Positions 55,286 to 64,000 of a stretch of DNA of 64,000 bases are shown here, piece by piece; within the stretch, counting starts at the first letter, position 1; each line of letters begins with the position of its first letter. Both the position numbers and the translations under genes were made by a program. Below the pieces are notes generated by a model. It saw nothing but the letters and a program-made list of their open reading frames with translations. It made no database searches and was not told the DNA's origin. Origin of the DNA: Prunus persica (lineage: Eukaryota > Streptophyta > Magnoliopsida > Rosales > Rosaceae). The stretch spans positions 15,868,033 to 15,932,032 of the forward strand of contig NC_034014.1 of the NCBI RefSeq assembly GCF_000346465.2, given 5' to 3'.

Positions 55286-58232
55286 TGTAATAACCCAAAC
55301 AAAATATCCTAAAATTAGTATTAATTTATTCTAGCGGAAAGACGACTTTGTCCCACCTCTTTTAAGAGGGAAAAAGTTGACTTTTTGACCGAGAAGGAAT
55401 TTGGACATTCCGTTTACGCCGTTGCGTAGAGCACGGCGAAACGAGTTCGTAAACACGGAGTAGACCCGAATCGGAGTTGTAACGAAGGAGTTATGGTCAA
55501 AAGAGTCTCAGTGGCAGAACCGTAAATATTTCGAAGTTGAATTAATAAAAAGAAAATCTGTCAGCTCTCTCTCTCTCTCTCCCTCCCGATAGTTTCAGAA
55601 ACCCATTCGGGCAGCCCCATTCCAAGCCACCCCCAACGCCGTCTCAAGCCACCCCGACCCTCCGGAACGGACCCAGCAGCACCGGCCAGCTCCCGCCATC
55701 AACCTCAGCCCGTCCGCCGCCCTTGCTGCTGTCTGGAGCCGCTGGAAAACGCAGCAGTTTTGGCCGATTTTCCAACTTCAGTTTCTCCCTCATCCGGCCA
55801 CCAAATCAGTCATGTGAGGTATCGATTTCTAGCTATTTTTCGTGCTCTAACTGATGGTTGGCTGGGTTTAGATCGATTTCACCCCTAGGTTGCTCACTTT
55901 TTGATTTGAAATCGCCCGAACTTCGGTCGCCGGAATCGGCCATTTCCGGCCAGTTTTTGGGGGTTGTCCAAGAACAAAAGTGACTCCAAATGGGGTGTTT
56001 TACCTAGGGTAGGAGTTTGGAGTCTCGGTTCCAAGCTTTTTCCGGCACACCCGATCGCTTTGGACACCCGATCGGTCCGCGCGTGTGGCGGCGCGTGGGC
56101 CAGGGTGGTGGCACGGCTCTGGCCAGTTTTGAGACCCTCGTGCCATCACTAGCGCGCAGGATTTCGCGGATCTCAATTCGGAGTCCGTTTGAGCCCCGAA
56201 CGGATTTTCCATAATATGCGATTCCCGGTTGCAGCGTCGTCTAGCCGTTGGATCGCACCCCATTTCGGATATGTTGTTCTACATTGTTTCAGGATAGCGT
56301 AGGATTCGACGGATTGCAAATCGGAGTCTCGGATACTCCGGAATCGCGAACCCTGGGGCTAGGGTTAGGGTTTTAAGCGATAGCGCGAATTTGGCCAATC
56401 CGACCGTCCATTTCGGACCAAACTCGCAGGACATGGGTTTTACACAGTGAGGAACCTCTAGAGAATCCCAGATCGGCCATCGGAGATCGTGGACCCCACG
56501 GGGTTCCGGATCGGCCGGTCTAACAGTTTATCGCTTTGTAAGGTTTCCGGTCTTTTAAGGCCATTCTGGACATAGAGTTGACTTTACAATGAGAGCACGT
56601 ATTTCTAGGAGCCGGGGGTCAGGGTATTTAATTTAATGTTTTTATTGAGCAGTTTAGTAATTGAATATTCATGGTTAAACAGGCATCAGGGGCCAAACTG
56701 AACCACAGGAGGGACCTTCAAGAGGTCCAGCTAGCTCGGACCAGCAGTGAGTGGACCTTTCTTTTTATTCATCATTTTCTGAATCAGTTTTATTCAGTGT
56801 GATTTATTCCTATGAATTTAAAGATTCCTTCTATACATTGCTTAGCTGATTTTGCTAAAGTTATTTGGACAACAGACTTTGAGATTTATGATTCAGAAAT
56901 ATTTAGCTCAGATTTTATCAGAATACAGAGGATGTCAGATTTTATCCAAGATAATTATTTTAGACCACCATGAATTATAGAAAGCAGAGTTTGAGTTTTC
57001 TATCAGATAAAAAGGGCAGCACAGTTATAGATTGAATAAAGATTCAGTTATTCATCAGATCTTTCAGAAATATTATGATATTTATATTTGATATTTTCTC
57101 AGCAGTTAATATTTTCTTAAACCACTGTGGATACCCGGTTACAGAAACAGGTTGCCGTCAAATAAGACGATGTCTACGGACATCCAGATTGCCTTCGGTT
57201 TATGTTGCCTTCGGATATGATGATGTCTACAGACATCCAGTTTACTTTCAGTTACGTCAGTGCACTTGACATTTGCCTCACGAGCTTTGGGGACGCCCGG
57301 ACCGTGAGTGCCAGGATTACGAATCAGGCTGACTACGGTCTCCTGAATCCTGCCAGGAATTGCGGATAAGGCTGACTACGGTTTCCTGAATCCTGCCAGG
57401 AATTGCGGATCAGGCTGACTACGGTTTCCTGAATCCTGCCAGGAATTGCGGATCAGGCTGACTACGGTCTCCTGAATCCTGCCAGTTTGCGGCTCGGATA
57501 CACTATGTGTCGCCGAGACCTGCCAGGGGAAGTGACAGATTTACAGAGGATTTGACAGTTTTACAGGGGTACACCTAGGTGGTAGTTTTAAAGAAATTTC
57601 AGTGCTTTTATGCAAATATTGATTTCAGTGATTTTACTTGAGTTTCTTAATATCGAGCAGTAACGGTATATATATGTTTACCTAAATGCTTTGGACTTAT
57701 CATAATTCAAGTGCAGTTTAAATATTCAGTCGTATGATTATCATTATTTTACAGTGGGGGTTATTATGTTCATATACTGTTTTCTAGAACTTTATTTTGG
57801 TCCACTCACACTTTGAAATGTTTTGCGCCCCCCAGGCAGTCGACTGTGCAGGAATCCACCACCAGGCCATCTCCTAGCTCCCACGCTATTTCCAAGCTGT
57901 AGGATTTCTTGTAACCTACTTAAATTCTTGTAAACAATTAGTAACTGCTCTGATATCTGGTTGGATTAGATAACCAGAACTGGTGAATATTTAGTTACCC
58001 TATTCTGGCAGTTGGTGTGGATTTATCAGTTTGTTTGACAGGTGGAAAATTTGGGTTTAGTCAAATTACAGGGGAGTCTCTGCCGAAATGAAAGCAGGAG
58101 TCCAGAGAAAGTTTTAACCATATTTATCTCCAGGAAGGGTAAAGAGGTCATTGTGCCCGACAATTGCCAGGTGTCGGACACGCTCAGGGCTTGGCTCGAA
58201 TTCCAAAGCGGAAATTGGGTCGGGTCCTGTCA
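55286..58232 (+). repeat. 3' LTR (2947 bp)
   Basis: Same start (tgtaataaccc) and end (gggtcctgtca) as the 5' LTR. Longer by 63 bp: one extra 43-bp repeat, 22 bp present near 55410, and two single-base differences in runs. Confidence 0.95.
57313..57483 (+). repeat. Four 43-bp repeats in the 3' LTR
   Basis: Same unit as in the 5' LTR but with four copies; the extra copy shows slippage or unequal exchange after or during insertion. Confidence 0.95.
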
Positions 58233-58237
58233 ATTTC
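58233..58237. repeat. Target-site duplication, right
   Basis: atttc, identical to 48263-48267. Confidence 0.95.
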
Positions 58238-58353
58238 ACCCTCTTTTAATTAAAATGGTATGTTTTTAGTTTTTTCTTTGACAAAGGGTATTTTCTGGGT
58301 TTTTGAATGTTTCACCATTATCTGTCTTTTGCTTTATATAAAGATAAATATAT

Positions 58354-58415
58354 AGATTAACTCTCTATTTTCAATTTTTTATACAGATTAACTCTCTATT
58401 TTCAATTTTTTAATT
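58354..58415. repeat. 31-bp tandem pair
   Basis: agattaactctctattttca then attttttatac, repeated once immediately; the second copy ends with a small change. Confidence 0.9.
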
Positions 58416-58435
58416 TTGAAAACCAAAAAAATAAA

Positions 58436-58774
58436 GGGAGATTCATTATTATACCCAATATAGGGGCCCAAATTATAAAAATACCCTATATGAAATGGAG
58501 TTTACAAACACACCCAAAGCCCATTTACATCATAACAAAGAGGCTTTTAACTTCTTATAAATTACAAAACTGCCATCAATTTCTTAAAACAAGCCCAACC
58601 CAAAAATGTCATAAAAATACCCAAAACACTCAATAGGGCATCAAAGTAATTTAATAATCAATATTAAATTCAATAAGGCCAGCTATCATTTTTTGAGTTT
58701 GTTTATAGAAATTCGATGGTGTATGGTTTATTTATAATATTAGTGCTAAGAATGGGTATATCACTAAATATCTC
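58436..58774. mobile_element. MITE with perfect 9-bp target duplication
   Basis: 339 bp bounded by identical aaaaataaa (58427-58435 and 58775-58783). Ends are imperfect inverted repeats: gagattcattattataccc on the left, and reverse complement gagatatttagtgatatacc on the right. A 9-bp duplication suits Mutator-type elements. AT-rich, no coding. Confidence 0.75.
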
Positions 58775-58783
58775 AAAAATAAA

Positions 58784-59560
58784 GTCAAATAATAATAAAA
58801 ATAAATTTTAACAAAACCCACCCCCTGAGGCTCTATTCTCTACAACCACACCTCCCTTCCCCCTGTCTCTGTTAGATTCCCCGGTTGAAATACGGGAAAA
58901 ATGCATTCAATTATCGATGGAAACGAAGTTTTGCGAATTCTCCCCGGAACTGGAAGATCAATATCGACAGCAGCTCCCCTCCTACTCAGTCCAGTCCGGG
59001 AATCCTCTTTGTGATTTCCAAAAAGTTACAAAGAAACAATAGAAGAAGGGAGTGTAGGATTGGTATGGGTCATGCGCGGGCATTCAGGGAGGGAGGCATT
59101 TATGGGGGAAAGGAAGAAAAGTATGTATGTATCTGGGGGGGTGGAAGGAATTGGCAGAATTCTTCTAGGTCCCACTTTGTACATTTGCTGAGGCAGACCA
59201 CTTTGTACATTTGCTGAGGCAGACCTAGCCACCCCCTCTCTTCCTTCCTCATCCGATCAAGAAGATGAAAACCGAAGGGAAGGTAAGAAAGATTATTACC
59301 CAAAAAGAGCAAGCTGACCCTCCATTTGGGAGCGAAACAGGAAAGGTCCGCAATATGGTGACTATTGGTATGTTTAGTCAGGTGGCGGCCGTTAGGTCAC
59401 CTATTTTGAGTTATGGAACTGGAAAGAAACAGATCCGAGGTAACAACCACTCAACCCGCCAATTGAACCCATCTTCCAGTGTCCGAGCAACGGATCCTGA
59501 CGTGATACATCTTCGTAATGAAAATAGAGTAGAAACATGATTTGGCTTTTACAGTATCTA
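58784..59560 (+). other. Unassigned region with short open frames
   Basis: Frames 58885-59217 and 59265-59540 are open but have no domain or splice logic I can support. An alternative phase near 58901 ([20 protein letters not shown]) looks protein-like, so this could be a decayed gene piece. A 26-bp direct repeat (cactttgtacatttgctgag plus gcagac) occurs at 59171-59196 and 59197-59222. Confidence 0.3.
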
Positions 59561-61945
59561 TAGAATGAGCACTGTAAATAAGTACAAGTAAATTTTAAAA
59601 TATGAAAATAGAAAACTCTTTGAGATCACTCCACTCTCTCTCTCGCGCCTTTCTTCAGCTTGTTCCTGTTGGCTGAATCCGACTCTGGGCCTGCCCTTTT
59701 GCTAGCTTTTTCATTATGCTAGTCCAACTCACCCAAAGGATCTAAACCCTTACATGCATAAATTAAATTAAATATACCCAACTTCAGCAGAGAGACCGAA
59801 TCAATTTAGGACTAGCCTATTTCGATTTCTTATTAACTCGTCACATCCCCTCTTTCCACTCATTTCCCTCCCTCTCTCTCTCTAGACTCCTCTAACTCTA
59901 TAAAATAAAAAAATTTAAAAAAAAAAAGAAGCAGCAGTTTCTGTTTGGTCCTAAGAATTCCACACGCTAGCCTATTTTGATGAAGAGCCCATAAACAGAA
60001 AAACAGAAGAATGGGCTTTGACTCCAGAAAGCAGCCGAATCGACATTAGAAAGCCCATGTTTCTTGCAAAGGTGGCAGAGGCTTAAAAACATAAAAATAA
60101 CCAATAAAACTGCCAAGTAAATGGTAATTCATCACCAAGCAGGTCGAAAACCTCCAAGAAATTGGATTAAACCCAGCTTCTGAAAAATTCTCGTCACTTG
60201 ATCTCAAAAGCAAGTCAGTAGATCTTTTTTTTACTAAAAAATGTTTTCCCAAAAGAGCCCCACGTGACTTACTAACTTTGAAAACTCAAAATTTTCAAGT
60301 ATCATAGAGGAGTTGATAGGGAGTTAATGAAGGCAGGTCTTACATGAAGACTTCTCCATTGTTTGCAGCCAAAGAAAGAAGAACAAAATCCCTTTTTATA
60401 TACAAAGAAACTCTGCACCAAAGCAGGTGATCTTTCCAAAAGATAAGCAAACTACATTCTCAAGAGATAAGTAGGGAGCAAGGGAGTTGTTCAACAGGAA
60501 AAGAAAACTCACCATCATGGCAGATTGTGTCTTTCTTTCTTTACAAGGAACAAATAGATAGCAAAAAAAGTTGATTTTCTTTTTGGCAAAACCAAGGGAA
60601 ATATCACCATGGGAACTGACTGCTAATAGTTCTTCTCTGCCAGAATAGATAGCTTCCTCTTTTTGTGGCATTTAAAAAGAAAGATCTTTTGAAAAAATTT
60701 GCCGCCCATTATTCAAAGATTAAAAACCCCACTCCAGCATTTCCTATAAAATAAGAGAGAGGGTGAATAGATAAAGGACAGCCAAAAAAATTTATCAAGA
60801 CAAAAACTCTCAAAAGTCACAACTGAAAAACTCAAAAAGATCAACCAATCTCAAAAGCTTTCATATTCTAAAGCAACCAAAACTCTTTTGATCCACAAGA
60901 AACAAATCAGTTAGAATTCAAATCTCTTGTTTCAGTTCAATTCAGAGAAACAGTTTTACAAAGCAAGATTTCTCTCGTTACAAATTTGGTTCAGCACAAA
61001 GCCAAGTCAAGCTGAGTCAGGGTTTTTCACAAATATGAAAACCTTAACAAATTTACAAAAAGCCTTGGTCAAGCAGAACAGACACCATAGCACAGTTTCA
61101 GTTCAGTGACCATCAATCTAGCCACTTCTGTTCCCTTCAGACTGGAGAGGCCTCAATTATGCTCGTTCAGCAAGCCTTCCATGGCTCAAAATAAATTGAA
61201 TCTCTGCCAAACTCAAACGTTGATATCGATTTCCAGCTGAAACTCATCAGTTGAAGGTATTGACGATCCAATCCAGCACAGACACAGCCAATCTAGCCCA
61301 GTTCAGAAGCAGTTACCCAGATAGAAATTGAAGTCCAACGCTCTGTTGTCTTTTTTGGAGTTGGCCTTTTCTCTTTCTGAGCTTTGTAATAGGTAGTTCT
61401 GCCTAAACAGCTTACTTTCTTTTCATTTATTCTGGCCAGAACTACCAATTTTGTACTATGAAAAATTGTGAAGTCCTCACCAGCTTGAGGCAAGAAAAGA
61501 ACTTACTTGGGAGATATTCCTCACCCAAATTCACAATTACTTGTTTAAAAGTTAGTAACTTGGAGCGCAAGTTATCTATTTTTTAGAAGTCAGCTAGGAT
61601 TTTGAACTGCTAGCAATGACACGCTCACGTACAAAAGAAAGTTGACTTGTTGACCATCAATGGTTGTCAAGCCAATGAGGAACTTTACCCTACCATCACA
61701 AGATTAAAATCAAAACGAGTGAACAGCTTCTCAATAAACAAACCCCAAATTCCAAACCCATCTCCCATCTCTGTCTCTGAAAATAGAGGAATCCAATAAA
61801 ATAGCTTTTCTCTTTATTTGTATATTTCTCTGTGGTGTCGTGGTGAGGGTAGCTAGGGTTTTGGAGTTTCGGTGTGGGTGGTTGTTGTTGTGGGGAGTGT
61901 GGTGGAGGGTGAATAAGGTGGACAAGTGAATGGTGGCTAGGGTGG
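59561..61945. other. Intergenic, no gene seen
   Basis: Low-complexity AT-rich DNA with CT tracts (59630-59645, 59872-59885). A TATA-like ctataaaataagagag at 60744 precedes an A-rich, leader-like stretch, but no coding frame follows. Possible remains of a retrotransposon. Confidence 0.35.
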
Positions 61946-62279
61946 CTGTAGAGAATAGATCCCTAGTGGTAGGGTGTGTCGGCAAGGGGGAAAGAGAAAG
62001 AGACAATTTTTTTATTACCAAAAAAAATACGGATATATATATTATTATTTGACTTAAATTTTTGTTTTCAAATACTTGAAAAAATTGAAAATAGAGAGTT
62101 AGCTATGGTTATAGTTATAGAAATGTTTCAAGTTTTTAAGAGAGCAATGAGGGTACACATTGAGTTGAAGCGTCGAGCAAAAATACTTTCATTAAAAAAA
62201 ATCAACTATCATAACATCGTGATTACATATGACATTCCACCTGGAATCACTAGTAATGTAGCAGAAAAACTTATGTGAA

Positions 62280-63300
62280 ATAGTAACTTTTACACTTGGC
62301 ATACCTTGATTCGCGAGATAACAAACAACAATGGGAAAGAACGCAGTGAAGAAAACCCAAAACGCTATCATAAGAACAAGTGCAACGCACCACCCAAACT
62401 CGGGCAACAGGCCCCCCAAGCCCAGGTTCCACCCTCCAGCGAGCAGACTGAAGCCCGGGCAAGCCCAAGGGCAATTCTTGACTGGGCTCTAACCCGAAGT
62501 AGATGACGTCATGCATGACATCACGCTGACGTTAGCAAGTTGAAATCAAATTTTTTTTGCCGTTAGCACGTGAACGCATGACGTCAGCGCTAACAGCTCC
62601 CAAAGGGAAGAAGCCACGTGGCGCTTCCCGGACGCTCCAATTGGTTTTTGTCCAGAAATCCGACGAAGTTGATTTTTTTTGGCTACAAAAATTGCAAAAT
62701 AAAAAAATTTTAAAATCCAATTTTTCAAAAAAAGAAAACCAAAAAATTATGGATTTTTTTCCCTATAAATACATAACCATTTATTCACTTTCCACACCAA
62801 ATCTTCATACAAATTCATCTCCTTCCAATATTTTTCACTTTCCACACCAAATTTTCTACTACAAAATTTCATTTGTGCAAAAATACAAATGGCCTCTTCC
62901 ATCAAAGCTGGAGGGTCGTGGACAAACATTCGAAGAGGTTAAAATCTTAACGACGAGGCAAAAAAAAAATGATGTTTTATTCAATTTAATGTCATTTATA
63001 TATATATATATATATTTCTTGCATTTCCATTTTTTTTAATAGATTATTCAAAGGAAAACAAAAAAGAGGAAAACCATTACACATAGCTTCTCAAGTGAAC
63101 AATGCCCCAGTCGATTTCAGTGGTGCGTTATGTGTTGGAAATAATGGCACATTACGTCCTTTGAAGAAAAATACTCCCCAACGTCGTGATCCGGTGGAAC
63201 GGCCTCTGCCAATGATTGATTTGTCCTTGTACTCTATTGTGTTAGACTATGAGGAGCAGGAGTATTTCAATTGTATGATGAGTGAGTAGGTATTTCAATT
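62280..63300 (+). other. Possible decayed DNA-transposon (Harbinger-like) remnant
   Basis: A GC-richer block with several tgacgtca-type words (62504-62585) leads to a TATA box (cctataaataca, 62762) and a CAAAT-rich leader. An ATG at 62889 follows, giving MASSIKAGGSWTN, which resembles the start of Myb-like proteins encoded by plant PIF/Harbinger elements. It then loses frame. A second open piece (63095-63289) ends LDYEEQEYFNCMMSE. No transposase was found; the assignment is tentative. Confidence 0.25.
62999..63016. repeat. (TA)n microsatellite
   Basis: About nine TA dinucleotides. Confidence 0.9.
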
Positions 63301-63714
63301 GTATGATGAGTGATATGTGAATTTTATAATAAATATGGACATGTGACAACCGACAATTTAATTTAAAAATTTTATCCGAAAATGTTATCTAAATTTTTAG
63401 GTGATAATTTTATAATAAATATTGACACATTACAACTGAAAAATTAATCCAAAAAGCTTATCAAAATTAATTGTTTAATTATAAAAAAAAATAAAAAATA
63501 AAGTAAAGTGAATAGTATTTGTCCATTACCCTTGCCCTTTTTAGTGAAATAAAAAAAAACAAGGGAAATAGCCCTAAATGACACCCATTTCATAATTTTA
63601 ATTAAAAATACCATCCTTTCCCAATTTTTGTACAACTATCACCTATAAATATAAAATTATTGCCCACTTATTGCTGAATTTTCACAAGTTCAGAAATTTT
63701 GGAGAGAAGAAGCT
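63301..63714. other. AT-rich intergenic
   Basis: No gene. A 25-bp direct repeat (atttcaattgtatgatgagtg) occurs at 63264 and 63292, and ttataataaatat words recur near 63325 and 63410. Confidence 0.4.
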
Positions 63715-63900
63715 CACACAGCTCTCTCTCTCTCTCTCTCTGGCACAGCTCTCTTTCTCTTTGGTATCTGTCTATCACAGCTCTCTGTGTCTCTCTTGGC
63801 TCTCTCTATCTTGGCTCTCTCGCTCTTGGCTCTCTCTCTCTTGGCTCTCTCTCTGTCTCTCTCTTTGCTCTGTTTCTCATAGCGCAGCTGTCTCTCTCTA
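63715..63900. repeat. CT-rich imperfect minisatellite
   Basis: Repeated ttggctctctctct-like units of 14-17 bp plus (CT)n. The leucine/serine-rich frames read through it (63671-63901 and 63699-63989) are repeat artefacts. Confidence 0.85.
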
Positions 63901-64000
63901 GCTTCGTTATGTCCCTTTCTCCCCTATTTGATCTCTTGCTCTCTGTTTGGAATCGCGAACCCCTCCCTTTAGCTATGTCTTCTGAATAGCTGCTTGCAAC

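Larger units (their letters stand above)
48268..58232 (+). mobile_element. Non-autonomous chromovirus-type Gypsy element, young
   Basis: Two LTRs (48268-51151, 55286-58232) differ by only about a dozen substitutions and a few indels. Target duplication atttc is perfect (48263-48267 and 58233-58237). The primer site tggtatcagagc (51155-51166) is complementary to initiator-methionine tRNA, as in Tekay/Del chromoviruses; the polypurine tract is aagggggg before 55281. The 4.1-kb interior has no gag, protease, RT or RNase H, only an integrase C-terminal remnant near its end and a 183-residue coiled-coil ORF. It would depend on proteins from a complete relative. Confidence 0.95.
58354..62104. mobile_element. 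Possible long-inverted-repeat (MULE-like) element
   Basis: Three matches occur in inverted order at both sides: aactctctattttcaatttt (58359 and 58390 left; reverse at 62082-62101), agtcaaataataat (58782 left; reverse at 62041-62054) and tctattctctaca (58834 left; reverse at 61950-61962). The left side is lengthened by a nested MITE. The interior has no transposase. Open frames at 58885-59217 and 59265-59540 show no recognised domain, and an exact 26-bp direct repeat lies at 59171-59222. Ends and target duplication are not settled. Confidence 0.35.

Noticed and set aside
63671..63989. Leu/Ser-rich frames at the right edge as membrane proteins
   Set aside because: Produced by the CT-rich minisatellite; hydrophobicity is a composition effect.
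1..64000. tRNA, rRNA or microRNA genes
   Set aside because: No cloverleaf, A/B box pair or rRNA-like sequence was recognised by eye; the only tRNA-like string is the primer-binding site at 51155, which is complementary to tRNA.

Overview
This is plant (eudicot) nuclear DNA. It has intron-split genes with GT/AG borders, no bacterial-style operons, long AT-rich intergenic stretches, and a typical plant set of nested transposons (Gypsy Tat, Gypsy chromovirus, Copia-like LTR, L1-type LINE, CACTA/En-Spm, hAT-like, MITEs). I cannot name the species; the repeat style would fit a woody dicot such as a member of the Rosaceae, but that is only an impression. Two runs of N (11997-12498 and 38478-38728) are assembly gaps, and the sequence around both looks unreliable. 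All alignments were made by eye.

Layout. 1-2700: LTR-retrotransposon remnants, including a minus-strand Gypsy LTR with its primer-binding site. 2706-13232: a decayed Tat-type Gypsy element with both LTRs, broken gag/protease/RT/RNase H, an array of about 41-bp repeats and an antisense ORF; its 3' LTR is expanded and gapped. 13240-13950: a minus-strand Copia-like LTR. 14620-15660: a tandem array of about 98-bp units. 15.7-20.3 kb: gene-poor, with a 40-bp tandem repeat and foldback MITE copies. 20290-23943: a solo LTR related to the chromovirus further right, interrupted by a hAT-like element and a foldback element. 24.1-26.1 kb: a direct duplication with a spacing of about 1.2 kb.

26359-40847 is a complete CACTA transposon of about 14.5 kb, with CACTACTACAAAAA termini and a CTG target duplication. 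It carries two multi-exon genes on the + strand: a Ptta/En-Spm-type protein joined to a Ulp1-like cysteine protease, and a TnpD-type transposase. Each gene has one in-frame stop. The element has also picked up a fragment of the host gene for proteasome lid subunit RPN6. Its ACGACG/CGTCGT motifs fill not only the ends but also the introns of its own genes.

Just right of the CACTA element is one orphan exon of an R2R3-MYB transcription factor (minus strand), then a decayed L1-type LINE (about 42.0-47.1 kb), then a possible small three-exon gene (minus strand). 48268-58232 is a young chromovirus-type Gypsy element with nearly identical LTRs of about 2.9 kb, an ATTTC target duplication, PBS and PPT. 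It is non-autonomous: its 4.1-kb interior has lost gag-pol and instead holds a 183-residue coiled-coil ORF. The rest is intergenic, with a possible long-inverted-repeat element (58.35-62.1 kb), a MITE with a perfect 9-bp target duplication, and simple repeats.

No intact ordinary host gene is certain in the window. The host-derived pieces are the MYB exon, the RPN6 fragment and perhaps the small split gene.
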